From the NCBI GenBank assembly GCA_037952775.1, contig JBANAY010000003.1:37200001-37264000 (forward strand): DNA of 64,000 nt, given 5' to 3'. Below are positions 35,527-47,875 of the stretch, one piece after another; positions within the stretch are counted from its first letter, which is position 1, and every line of letters begins with the position of its first letter. The notes beneath the pieces are model-generated. The model saw only the letters and a program-made list of their open reading frames with translations. It did no database searches and was not told the origin of the DNA. The DNA comes from Clonostachys chloroleuca. Its lineage: Eukaryota > Ascomycota > Sordariomycetes > Hypocreales > Bionectriaceae. A program made the translations under genes and the position numbers.

Positions 35527-37490
35527 CTAGCTCTCAGTGCCCTCCTCGACGAAAGGTGTCAACTTGACATATGAACTTGGACGACGTGACTCATCCTCCT
35601 TATCAATAGCTTTGATAGATGCTGGAGTATAAGACCGAACTCGTTTAGTACCCATCTCTGAATTTCCAGAGATATCTCTTAGAGTAAAGGACTCAAGACT
35701 TGGGATAATTGCTCGCAGCTCGCTGTCTGGGCAATATTGATCTGCCCCTGATATATTTTGCGGGCAGAGAGTTTGCTCCTATTGACAGAGCCTCGACGAG
35801 TTAATCAGGTATGGATTATCACCATTTGCCGGTATATGAATCTGCTGAGAGACTTTGCGAATATCAGCCTGGAATTTGCCGTGAATCGACTTAGAGGAGG
35901 TTGGAGAAGGCTGCAGTTGTTTCTGGAGACAAGCTTCTTTCCGTGATTTAACAGTATTGGACGGGGCGCAGCCTGTCTTTGACTGCCCCTGAGAAGGAGG
36001 TATTGGCTGGTTCAGCAATGCGTTAGTAAATGAGGCTGCTAATCCTGGAGGAATCGCTTTGTCCTGTGAAGCCATTGATGGCATAGAACCTGGGATGAAC
36101 GGTGAGACAGTAGAATGTGTTAAAGCGTGAGAATGTTGTAGGTTACCATTTGCACAGTATCCAATAATTCCTCCGGGTGTTGCATCGTTGTTCTGGTTTA
36201 TGGAAACTGATGCTTCCTGAAATTCTGACTGCGAGTTATGGGTTTGGTCCGAGCTGCGCGAAAATTGACAGTCCGATCCCGTGATAGGAATATAGTCGGT
36301 CATGCTTGTGTCTGTTTTTGATTTCCGTAGCGCCCGACTGGAATGATCATTAAGAGGCTGTGAGTCTGGGCTCGCCATGACATTCTCGGCCATGCTGGGC
36401 CACTCGAGAGAATATTCATTGTTGATGTATCCCTGAGCCCCGTAGAACATATTCAAGCTCGGATTTCGGTTTTCGAGATTGGGCTCATGTCTAATCGAGG
36501 GGCGGTTCTGACATAAGACTCTGAATTAATGCCAAGTTGCAAGTTAATTGTTCGGAGTTGCTAGACGCGTTACGGCGAGGCGAATGGGTATGCAACCCCA
36601 AGTTTTCCGATGCATATGCCGGAACAGGCATCGAAGAAGTGAATTGCGATCGAAGCCACATAGAGGAATTTGGCCACGCAATCCCCGAATTTTCAAGTAT
36701 ATCTGGATCCCAGATTTGTGAGTATAGATAATTCTACCTATCATCAGGTTCACTCATCAGGTCTTACCGAGAGGAGCATGTAGGAATGAGAATGCAACGA
36801 TGTTCTTGACGCGCTCTATCGGCATGGAAGGAGAGTCGCGAGGGAAGCCTTCACTCAGTACAAGCTTGATTCTGCCTATGGTATCTCCAGGGTTCCAGCG
36901 ATTTTGCTGCAAAAACTCCCGCTGGAATTTCGGGAATGTGAGAGCCTCGAGATCGCCATTTTTGGAGAAATCTAGATGAAAAAGATCAGCCCACTAGGAT
37001 TGTAAGAAGTGGAATTCTGATCTGACCAAAGATATTGGAAATAGCATGTGGCCAACTAGCTAGGCGCCTAAAGGAAGTTGACCTGAAAATTGTAAGAACA
37101 AGCCAAAACGAAAACTTCTATGAGAGTTCTCACGCCACGAGCCGGCCATCAATGAATAATCTTGCTTCGAAGATGAGCTTGTCAATATACTTGCTGTAGG
37201 ATCGAGTGAACTGGCTGACAGGTGGCCGGTCCCAGCTATGAATGGAGATATTGAACGGGGTCCCAAATTCTAAACTCGGAACGAAGCAGCAGAGAGTAGG
37301 GAGACCAAAACGCCCTTGAGCGTGAGAGAATTCTGGCGATCACCCGTAGTTGTTAATGTCGTCCATTGAATTAGCCAGCGTTGATGGACTTACCAGGATC
37401 TGGGGCCACATGACAGCATACGTTGAATTCTTTCAGAGGGGCTTTGGAGTCTCTTGGGACAAGAACGATGTCCCAGTCTTCGTACCGCAT
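35527..37490 (-). CDS. uncharacterised filamentous-fungal family (MRYEDWD type), 3' half unresolved
   Basis: A conserved fungal protein family of unknown function that I recognise from its start, MRYEDWDIVLVPRDSKAPL. Five 5' exons join in frame: 37394-37490, 37134-37332, 37027-37082, 36768-36971 and 36491-36702, with introns of 51-65 nt. They contain GTPFNISIHSWDRPP, FEARLFIDGRLVAST, LTFPKFQREFLQQN, GRIKLVLSEGFPRDS and ASFSFLHAPL-like blocks, then DILENSGIAWPNSSMW and a tail with THSPRR. This reading stops at 36491-36493. Coding-like sequence then resumes in another frame (from about 36500 to 35782), hits a TAG at 35779-35781, and continues open to 35527. That last part includes GTKRVRSYTPASIKAID, the usual C-terminal motif of the family. 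Either introns with weak donors restore the frame or the gene is decaying. The N-terminal model is firm; the tail is not. Confidence 0.65.
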
Positions 37491-38308
37491 TGTAAGAGTG
37501 TCTGAAGAGTAGGTAGTCGTTGTATTGGGGCCACGACTAGAACTGTGTTGGATGTACAATGCTTGGAGCTGAATAAACAAATGTAAACATTCCAATTCAA
37601 GGTACTAAAGAAAAGAAAACAATCCAGAGTGGCGGTGGAGACAGTTTGCCTACGAGTTTATTGCTTTGAGGTTGAGGTTGATCGCCTAGTCCTGCCTGCC
37701 TCAACTGATCTGCCACTGATGCGCCTTCAAAATCTGTGAGCCCAACACTTGAAGCTACCACTTTCTACGTAGGAGCTAACCCCATGCCTAAAGTAAAGGA
37801 AGGCACATGTCTCAATGGGTCGACTTGCCTTCGGTGTCAGTAAATGATTCTTTCTCAGGTATTAGACCTACGGGTACTGACCATAGCTGCCCCTACACAC
37901 TCAAAAGCCTTAAATGTAGCCTTCATCTTTGAAGCTTGGCAGTATGTGTCTCGTTGCCAGGGCTCAATGTGTACTTGGACCGAGGGCACCTAGAGAATTC
38001 TTTAGCACCTGAGGGCAATGATTAGTTCTGGGTAGGTTTTAGACTGCAGTAAGAAAGCACAGTTTACGGCTCTTCACCTCTAGTAGGTAGTGTGGCATCT
38101 AACCTTTCAGTAAGACGATCTAACCGTAAAAACAATAATTGGCTTGGTTCACTTTTTAGCGGGATGTTACTGCCGTTGTGGTCACTTGATGTAGAGTTCG
38201 TGGTAGAGTCCGTGGTAAGAAAAACACATTGAATTCTCTGGTCCTCCCGTAGGTTACAGATTATTTACAAAGGGAAAACGCAATTGAAGTTGTCTGCAGT
38301 TTGATTTT
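37491..38308. other. intergenic
   Basis: About 800 bp between two minus-strand genes. It should contain the promoter of the MRYEDWD-type gene and the 3' untranslated region of NDUFB8. No gene seen. Confidence 0.55.
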
Positions 38309-38973
38309 TCATGGGTCCTCATCGCCAGCCTTTCGTGCCTAGAAGTGTGTTAGTTAGATCACGACCATAAAGACATACGTCGTTTCTTCCAATACGTACC
38401 CTCACGGCGCCGGGCCCACCGAGCTCTCGCTCCAGACCATTCTCGAACTCTCTGGGATATGCGACCCTGTCTGGGTAGTTGAGGTATACCAAGCCGGAAA
38501 CACCCAGAACGGTGGCAATGAAGGTGCCAATCATGATGAGACCGGGCCCGGTGGTAGTCCAGGTGTAGTCCCAAGGCGAGAAGATACCGAGGATGTCGTT
38601 GTCTTCATGAACAGTCTCTCCAAAATTCCTTCGCTCTTGTGGGTCCCACCAGTCGGCATGGGGATCACGATGCTGGCGCTTGATGGCTGGGGGGTTGATA
38701 TAGCCTCCGTTCTGTCGCGATGTGAGGGTTAGTTTCCACCATGAGCAAATAACTACGACTCCATTCAATTCGACACCCAGAGACAATTAGACTGACCATG
38801 TCAGGATCCTGGGTAGCGCTCAACCGAGTGGGATCAGGGTATTTGGCGTCGAGTGTCTTGCGGTCGGTGTACTCGGATGGGAGGAAGGTACGTCGCTGGA
38901 CAATTGGTAGTCGTCGAGCGGCGGCCATTCCACTGCGAAGGGCTGAGGCCCGGATAACTCGCTGAGAGAGCAT
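38309..38973 (-). CDS. NADH dehydrogenase (complex I) subunit NDUFB8 / 20 kDa type
   Basis: Three exons on the minus strand: 38797-38973, 38400-38711 and 38309-38338, with GT-AG introns of 85 and 61 nt, 172 residues. The last exon is only 30 nt and encodes ARKAGDEDP. The N-terminus (MLSQRVIRASALRSGMAAARRLPIVQRR) is a basic amphipathic mitochondrial targeting sequence. The mature part has YINPPAIKRQHRDPHADWWD and RRNFGETVHEDNDILGIFSP, the conserved part of the NDUFB8 family. One transmembrane helix follows (about residues 114-136). The protein is an accessory subunit of the membrane arm of complex I in the inner mitochondrial membrane. Confidence 0.85.
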
Positions 38974-40020
38974 CTGGAGAGGGAAGTGTTATGTTAGAAT
39001 ACACTCTGACGATAAAGTGCTTGAGGAAATATCCTGTGACATACCTTGAGCTAATTGACAATGCGTGGGACGTCAATTGCTCTGTGGGCGGTTTTCGAGA
39101 TGGCTGCCGGTCGCGAACTCGAATGAGGTTAACGGAGATGGTCATCTTTTTTCTGCCTTGAATATGAGGTTTGAACATTACTAAGCCGAGATCTACCAAG
39201 CACCTTTGGAGACTGTACTTGCTACACAGAGCAAGCTACACAAATTGGCGTTTAATGGTTGTACACCCATCCTCGCCAGCAAATAAATAATGATGCCTTG
39301 ATCGAGCATGATTGACGCGGGATTTACAATGCCGGAATTTCGAATGATGGCCACCCAAGCAACTCATACTTCGCCATGCTTTGAGCTCTGAGCTGCTGTC
39401 GACCGGATACAGCTCTCATTTGCCTCGCCGGCTAGCCTGGACCACTACAACATGCGGGAATGACAGGCACTCAAATCAAAAGCTCCTTATGTGGACTATC
39501 ATCTTGCATCATCAAAGCATATACTACGCCAACACTTGTTCATCCTGTCCCTGGGCCGGCTGAAGAAGACCTCTGACCAGAGCTGTTGATAGCGTTCATG
39601 CTAGCGGCACAACACCGGATTGGATGGCTTAGTCATTCGCCACCTTGATTCCCCGAAAGTCGAAAGTGGGACCTGCCCATAGGCAGTCGCGTGTATTGGA
39701 GCAGGGCTGCCCGTCAGTGCAAGCTGTTGGTTGGGCAGTGCTATCCAATTTTTTCTCGCCGGGTGCTATAACCCATCGCTAGTCACAGGGGGGCGCGTGA
39801 TTCCGCATCTCGAAACCCTCCAGCTCTAAAAGTTTTGCTGACGACACTATATTTGCACATCAAAACCATCATAGCCCACCCCATGGGCCTCTGGTCATGT
39901 GCAAATCTTGTGAGGACATCCGCCCAACCGAGACGCTTCCGTAGACGTTAGTTTTATGTCGCCAAATGACAGCCTCGGGGAGACCAAGCCATCTGCGCCC
40001 TTAGGCTCCCAGTTCCTATT
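38974..40020. other. divergent promoter region NDUFB8 / SWR1
   Basis: About 1 kb between divergent genes; no gene, tRNA or repeat recognised. Confidence 0.6.
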
Positions 40021-43000
40021 ATGACCAAGCCCGCGTCCACCGATGGTGTGCAGCCCGATGCACCTCCAAGCGGCACCAACGACTCCAATGACGAGACATT
40101 CCTGACGCGAGAAGGTCAAGATGTGATCAATGATCATCCTTTAAGCCATGTCACGGGCAACAAGTTGCCGAATGGACGCGTCGAAGTCAGTGACGTCCCC
40201 ATGGAACCCTCCACCGACGCCCCAGCAGCCCCAGCAACCAACGGCCACACGACAGACAGCGAGAACGTCGCCATCAACGGCCACGACTCAGTTGACAAAA
40301 CGCACGATGATGACGAGCGACCAGCAAAGCGAAGACGCACGCGTGATGCGACCCCCCGCCATCTGCTCCCAAATTCAAGCCGATATCTCCTCCGTGGAAG
40401 CGATTCGAAGCCGAAGGACCGACATCCTACACGGACAATGGTCGTCGAAGATCAGGCCGAAAGAACGCAATACCCATCGAACATCAACCCCCTGGAAAGA
40501 AGCGACTGACAAGGGCTGCCATCAATGGAGCTCAAAGCACACCGTCCGCCAAGATCCCACCTGCTCCTTCTCCACGATCCGGCCGTACCTCCCACGTCGC
40601 ATCGAAGCCCGCCTCGATTTCAAAGCCGAGCCTAGTGACGAAATCATCGAATACAAGGTCCTCATCAGGGCTAACACCCAAAGCGAACTCCAAGAAGTCG
40701 GATGCGGAGCCGAAGCCATCCTTGCGAGCACCACGTCGCCACACCCCCCTCCAGCTACCCAACCTTCTCGACATACTAGGCGTTCGCTTAGGTTGTCTCA
40801 TCAGGATGACGAGTTTGATGACATTGAGAACACGACACCACTCCGCAGTACTCGGCACTCAACACGTGGTGAGCGCCCTGGCCCGTCACCCCGAATCAAG
40901 TTGCGTGTTACTAGGTCGGATTTCATCCCCTTGGTGCACCCTGACCAGGTACGCAAGCGACCGAAGATCGGTACAAGTTTTGAAGACTTCTGGAATCGCG
41001 CTGGTGATGTTCCAGTGGAGGAGGGGGGCCTTCAAGTTCTCGAAGATGGCACTCCGTACTCGGATGAAGCCGCCCTCAAGGATGCCCGCCTCATCATGCG
41101 AATTGAGGACGAGGCGGAGCCCGGGGGTTGCTCTCTGAAGGCCGCTGCTCTCTTTTCGCCCCAGAAGGTGAGGAAGAACCGCCGCGCCAATGGGCCCGGC
41201 AAGACCACATGGTCCGGCACCTGGCTTACTTCCGACGTCTCATGTTTGACGAACAACGACGCCACCGTGCTACCGCGAAGAAACTGGCCGAGGCATGCCG
41301 TGATGAATGGCTCCGACGACAGCCGAAATCAGCAGAAGAGATTGAGCGTGAAGCCAAAGACTATTGGATCGGCAGATACAGACTCGTTGCGCGAACACTC
41401 TTTGGGACATGGGACAACGTTCGAGTCGAGGTCAATAGAAGGCGTTTGGAACAGTGGGAGGCCGAGGAGCAGCGCCGAGTGAAAGCTGCTTTAAATGAAG
41501 CGGTCAATCTATCTGAACAGAAGCTACAAGCCCGACAGGCCGGATTGGACTCGGAGATGATTTCAGATGAGGATGATATGTCTGATATGACGGATGATCT
41601 GGGTCTTACGTCTGATGGTGATGGAGTGGTCGAAATCGGCTCTGAGAGCAGCGACGATGAAGCTGACGATGAAAACAGCGACAACATGTCATCCTCAGGG
41701 GATGAGGAGGATGACGATGGTGGTGAAGACGTCGCCGACGAGGGGCTGACCCAAGAACAGCTTCAGGCCAAATATGCCAATATTCCGAGTATCAAGCATA
41801 ATACCGAGCAACCTGCGGATGCAGCTCAGGCCCCCGTCGTGAATGGGTTGGGTGATCACTCAGGCCCAGCTGACGACACAACTGATGAATCCGTGGACAT
41901 GGACGATGATATGGGTACTACGGATAGTGATGAATCTGGCTCTGCGGAGTATGATTCGGAAGAGAGTGATGACGACGCTTCAGCTGATGAGGCTGGTGGT
42001 CTACTTGGCCTTTTCTTCGGCAAGTCTGAGTTGAAAACCTTGAAGAGCGAGGCAGAAAGCGAGCTGCCTACATCAGGCGCTGTATCTGAGGCACAGGGCC
42101 GCGAGACCAAAAGCGATACTGTTCCTACAAGCCCCCATAAAGGAGAAATTGGTGAGAAGATGAATGGGGTTGAGGAAGAAACGAGTGGCCGATTATCAAA
42201 TCCTGCAGTTGTCGAAGAAAAGAACCAAGGAGAGGGACAAGCAGAAGTGAACGGCCTTCAAAAAAATAAGACTCCGCAGACTGGTTCCGACCCCGAAGGG
42301 AACGCCACCGAGCTTTTATCAGGCTCGCCAAAGCCTTCAGCAAGCTCACCCATGGAAGTTGAGCATACCCCGATTTCAGAGCCTGCCAGCAAATCTCAAG
42401 ACACCGGCCCTGCTGTCACAAATGGGACACATGTATCCGAACCTGACGACATAATTATGGAAGATACTGAAAACAGAGCCGGGGTTCAGCAGGTCGACGC
42501 CCAGCCAGCCGTTCCCCAAGAGCATGACGGAGCCCATCTTGCAATAGAGAAAGTCAATAGCTCGAATCACCTCGAACAAATCGGTGCTGAAGATACGAAT
42601 GGAGTGGGGGAATCTGAACAAGTCGATCGAGGCAACGCTGAGTCGCCGGAGACAACAGTCGTGGAAACAGAATCCTCACCTCCGAAGTCAGATCACAAGA
42701 CTGAAGTTCCTTTCCTCTTGCGTGGGACTTTGCGAGAATATCAACATCACGGGCTCGATTGGCTTGCTGGCCTCTATGCTAACAATACGAATGGTATTCT
42801 TGCAGATGAAATGGGCCTCGGTAAGACGATCCAAACAATTGCACTTCTTGCTCATTTAGCTTGCACTCACCATGTGTGGGGCCCACATCTGGTCATTGTT
42901 CCGACAAGTGTGATGCTGAACTGGGAGATGGAATTCAAAAAGTGGTGTCCGGGCTTCAAGATTCTTGCATACTACGGCACACAGGACGAACGAAAGCGAA

Positions 43001-45378
43001 AGCGGCAAGGCTGGAACAATGACGACGTCTGGAATGTCTGCATTACCTCGTATCAACTTGTTCTACAAGATCAACAAGTGTTCAAGAGACGAAGGTGGCA
43101 TTATATGATCTTGGACGAGGCGCACAACATCAAGAATTTCAAATCTCAACGCTGGCAGACACTGCTCGGGTTTAATACCCACTCTCGACTTCTTCTGACC
43201 GGCACACCGTTGCAGAACAATCTTACAGAGCTGTGGTCTCTGCTTTTCTTTTTGATGCCTGCAGAGAATGGTGCCGGTGGATTTGCAGATCTACAAGAGT
43301 TCCATGATTGGTTCCATAAGCCTGAGTCTCAAATCCTTGAAAGTGGGCGAGAACAGATGGATGATGAAGCTAAAGCGATTATCTCCAAGCTTCACAAAGT
43401 GCTTCGTCCATATCTTCTGCGGCGTCTCAAGGCTGATGTTGAGAAGCAAATGCCTGGTAAATATGAGCATGTTGAGTTTTGCCGACTGTCGAAACGTCAA
43501 CGTGAGCTCTATGACGGATTCTTGTCAAGGGCGGATACTAAAGACACGTTGGCTTCAGGCAACTATATGTCAATCATCAACTGTTTGATGCAGCTCCGAA
43601 AAGTCTGCAATCATCCTGACTTGTTCATTGATCGCCCCATCATGACTTCATTCCGTATGGCCAAGTCAGTCCCGGCGGACTATTCCTTTACCGAGAAGAC
43701 GGTAAAGCGATGTCTTTTCCCTGAACAGTTGATGAGTACCGTCAGCCTAAACTTTCTGAACATGATCCCCACCCAGTATGAGTCGCTCTCCACAGTTGCT
43801 ACTGAGCGTATTTGGCAGCTTAGTGGTAGCAACCGGACACTGACGGAACTCCGAGAGACTCAAAAGAGCAGAGCCCAAAAGGCTTACGTCACTCTTGACC
43901 CTTCGACTGTGAACTCAAATATTGCGTATCTGGAAAGCGCCGGTCGATGGGGCCGTTTTGATGAGTTGCAGCATGTCGTGTACTTAAATGCGCTTCGCCG
44001 GCAACAAAAACCTATCTACGGTAGGAATGTGATCGATCTTCTTACTATTGGCGTTGACCAGCGCCCTTGCAAGCCAAAGCCCAAGGTTCCCAAGAACATC
44101 ATGGCATGGTTCGAAGAGGATTCATCCTTCATCCGATCCATGGTACCGTCGGTGGATCAGCGAGCGGACGCGTTCAGGACTACAATCGAGAAATTCTCCT
44201 GCGTCACACCGGCTGTCGTTACTCGAGACTTGGATTCAATCGTCCTTGGAGAAAAAGGCGTAAACGCATTCACAGATGAAGATTTACGGCTTTCTGCCCC
44301 TGTGCATTGGACCCCATGGATGCCGAAGGAGCCTCCCCCTGATCCCTGGCACGAGTCCCGGATGCGCTCAAGCATTCAATTTCCCGACAAGCGACTTCTC
44401 CAATATGACTGCGGAAAGCTGCAAGTTTTGGATGGTTTGCTTCGTAAGCTTCAGTCGGGCGGGCATCGTGCTTTGATATTCACTCAGATGACCAAAGTCC
44501 TGGATATCCTGGAACGGTTCCTCAACATCCATGGGCATAAGTATCTACGCTTAGACGGTGCGACAAAGGTTGAGCAACGGCAAATCCTAACGGATCGTTT
44601 TAACCATGATCCCCGCATCCTGTGTTTCATACTGTCTACGCGATCAGGTGGTCTTGGCATCAACTTGACAGGCGCTGACACCGTCATCTTTTATGACCAG
44701 GATTGGAATCCAGCAATGGACAAGCAGTGCCAGGATCGATGCCACCGTATTGGTCAGACAAGAGATGTCCACATTTACAGACTGGTTAGCGAGCACACGA
44801 TTGAGGCCAACATTCTCCGAAAAGCCTCCCAGAAGCAGATGCTCGATGACGTTGTCATCCAAGAGGGTGAATTCACCACAGACACATTCAACAAGGTGTC
44901 GGTTGGCGATGTCCTCAAAGACAAGGTTGATTTCACTAGTGAAGGCGTCTCAGCTGCCGATGCAGCCTTGGATCGTGTTCTAGGCACTGGCCCTGATGAC
45001 AGCAGCAGTCGTCGAACAGTGGGACGAGCTTTGGAACAGGCAGAAGACAAAGAGGATGTGACAGCCGCCCGAGCGGCCGAGAAGGAAATCCTCGCAGACG
45101 ATGCAGACTTTACGGAGAAGCCCAGCAACACAGCGTCAGGTGCATCGACAACGCGGCAAGGAACACCAGCTACCAAATCAGTCCTGGACGGCGGAGTGCT
45201 GGATGAGCCCGACATAGTACTGGAGGAGTTGGAATACAATGCTTGGGGCGCCCAAATAAAAACGATCGACCATTATATGCTTAATACCATGGCCGAGTAT
45301 CTGAAGGACACCAAACTTGAGCTGCCTAAGGATAAGAAGAAGAGCAAGAAGAAGGGCAAGGACACCAGGAAACGATGA
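40021..45378 (+). CDS. SWR1: SWR1 chromatin-remodelling ATPase, frame broken three times in the N-terminal part
   Basis: Catalytic subunit of the SWR1 complex, which exchanges H2A for H2A.Z in nucleosomes. After an acidic, disordered N-terminus comes the HSA region (SEGRCSLFAPEGEEEPPRQW and on). The helicase core has DEMGLGKT (about residue 930), DEAH (about 1031), LLLTGTPLQNN, the long insertion typical of the INO80/SWR1 class, and the C-terminal helicase half with STRSGGLGINLTGADTVIF and DQDWNPAMDKQCQDRCHRIG. The tail is Lys-rich. Reading from the ATG at 40021 crosses three frame breaks, at C6 40352-40357, C6 40744-40749 and G5 41123-41127. Each is bridged by one added base without losing conserved sequence, giving about 1786 residues, the usual length. 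No introns. Identity is certain; the breaks are discussed under findings. Confidence 0.95.
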
Positions 45379-47875
45379 GTAGGGAGTTGTACAGCGGGGG
45401 AACATACCTCAGCGAGGGTAACGAAAGCTCTCTCATGTCGAGCGAGCATATTGTACTACAAAAATTGATGCGACTAATCACCACTGGCGGCAAAAAAAAG
45501 GAGACATCGGGAAAAGACTTGTTTTTCTATGAAAAAAAAATAATAGAGCGTCTTGCATTGGGTTACCGCGACAGGAGTTGATTTTGAAGGTGGGCATTTT
45601 GGCTAACCCCTGGTCTGGTTGATGGTGTTGATGGAGAAGGGAAAAGGGTTGAACGAGAACTGCTGATTGGGTTGCTTGCGAATTAAGGTGGCAGCTCAGG
45701 TGTATTAGAACCATCCATATTGGGGAACAAACTCGCCCAGAATTGTATAACTTTGTTTTCTTTTTTTCGAAACACGATTCCTTGGTCTGATGAGGTCAGC
45801 CTCGATCCGATGTGCTTGCCAAGTAGGTATGAGGTTCGATGATCGCCTTCGTATGCAACCCCTCTCCCGAAGGGCTAATTTCGAATGGGTTTCAGAGGCT
45901 GAATTTTAGGGGTTTGGGGGCCACTGGTGGGATTGCAACGGGTGAGATTTGCGTCGGGGCTCTCATATTGCGTCACCCCACCTCCATAGCTTGGACTCTA
46001 CAATGCGCTTTGATATGTTGGGCGGCTGATCAAGAGATGGCTGCTTACGCTTTGGGCCGTATAGGCATAATCCTCTACGTATTTGCTGCGTGGCAAGATG
46101 ACTAGTCGTTAAGTGGCTGGACGCTTGCAACCAGTCACTGATCAAGATCAACCTGTTCGATTCATACGGGCAAGTACTAACCTTACATCATGCTGTACCG
46201 AGGGGTAGACCTCCTATACGCGAACAAGTTGCCACATTTATCAACCTTGTCAAGTGGCTGCACATCAAAGCTCTTTTCACGCAAGGCAGGAACCTTGATT
46301 TTATCAAACACAATAATAAGAGAATAGGTAAGATGTTCTTCAATATTTAGCTTGATATCGGATTTAATACTAGGTTATTGTTTTGATATTGTGTTGGAGT
46401 TTAACGCTGGAGAGTGTCCAGGTGTGCCGTGTTTTATATTAGTCGCTTGCTTGCCTACAAGCCAGGTTCAGCTCTCTCTACCCACTGCTGGGAATGTGCC
46501 CGATGCGCAGCACAAAATCAGACTAGATACACAAAAGTTCGTATCAACATGGCCACGCAGGCAGTGTTAATGGTAGGCAATAACTTAGAATTCGGGTGCT
46601 GCATGACAAGTTCGTAATTTGGGACATGCATCAGTAGGTGCATGGCAGAGATGGGTGGTCGAAATTCAGCTGGGGCAGATGTACGTATAACTTGGCGGCG
46701 GCCAACGAGACCAACATCAGTCGAGCAAAAGAAAAAAAAAACAATGAGAAGCAAAATTGAATGTGGTTGGTGGCTAGGCTGAGGCATGCATGCCTGCCAA
46801 CCCAACGGCCCCTAACCTGATAGGACGGATACAAGTGTCAATGGATGTACAAACGCACCGGGCAGGTACCCTGGGTAGCACTCAGGCTGGCAGCATGAAG
46901 ATCACATTAGGCAGTTACATCACGGTGTGGTGTCGGCGGCGGTGCACACACAGGACACGGGAGGTTCTGTCTGTGGCACCTACCAGAATCATCAAGTTCA
47001 ATGCCTCCATCGAGGGCCGCTCGGGTCGGTGCGAGCTCGCACAGGCTGCACGTCCGTAGGAGGCATGTACTTCGGCAAGTGCAGCAGTCGCTGGTGGCAC
47101 GGGCCCGTAACGCCTGCTTGGAAGGGGCTAGGCAACGTCCCAAGAGCCCCTACTGTGCCTGTGGCTGCACTCTTTTGGCGGTCCCGCCGGGCGGCCTGCC
47201 TCCACCAACCCACCGACGACTCCTTGTTTCGTGCTAAAAAGGAGTGGGCAGCCAACCAGCCCGTTGTGCAATTACGTAGCAGCAGGTCGGACGATTCAAC
47301 GGGGGCTCCAAGCAGCAAGCAGTCAAACCATCGTTCATTCTTTATTGTAGCCTGTCTTCGGCAGTCTCGTCCAACCCGTCGCCGTCCGACCACACACCCC
47401 AGCTTTCCTATTCTACCTGCAGGCGAAACCAGCTATCTATCTCATCACCACCGCGAAATCACCACACGGGGACCTCCGCTGTTCGCCAGTAATTTTGGCC
47501 TTCCTTGACCGGGGCATCCTCTGCAAGGGCTAATCTTAATTCCTTTTCCCTCCCGTTCCGTTTTTCTTCTTGTCTGCCAGCATTGCCAACACGCCATCGC
47601 GAACCCGAATCTCCAACTACTAGCTCGTTCTTGCCTTCTGATCATTGGTCGACCACACCACGACCGCCCTATCGCATCGTGGCGAATGTACGCACCTCGA
47701 AACCGAGCCACCTCACGATACTGGGGCGAAACCACGAGCAGCCCGTCAGCTCTTCACGCGCACGGAAATCGTCGAGCCCCATACTCTATTACATTCCCTC
47801 GTTGCCCTAATTAGTCGCGAAACCTGGGTCGTATAGTGGTCTAGACGGGGACGCGCCTCGTGCTCGTGGAGGGAG
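45379..47875. other. 2.5-kb intergenic region between SWR1 and kinase
   Basis: No recognisable gene on either strand. Frames reach about 190 codons around 46.9-47.5 kb, but their peptides are Arg/Ser/Cys-rich with no motifs and overlap open frames on the other strand, a sign of GC-rich non-coding DNA. The final 600 bp are pyrimidine-rich and likely form the kinase promoter and leader. Confidence 0.5.

Noticed and set aside
46927..47508. Plus-strand frame of 193 codons between SWR1 and the kinase.
   Set aside because: Composition is Arg/Ser/Cys-rich with no motif, the minus strand is also open, and the end overlaps the pyrimidine-rich kinase leader.
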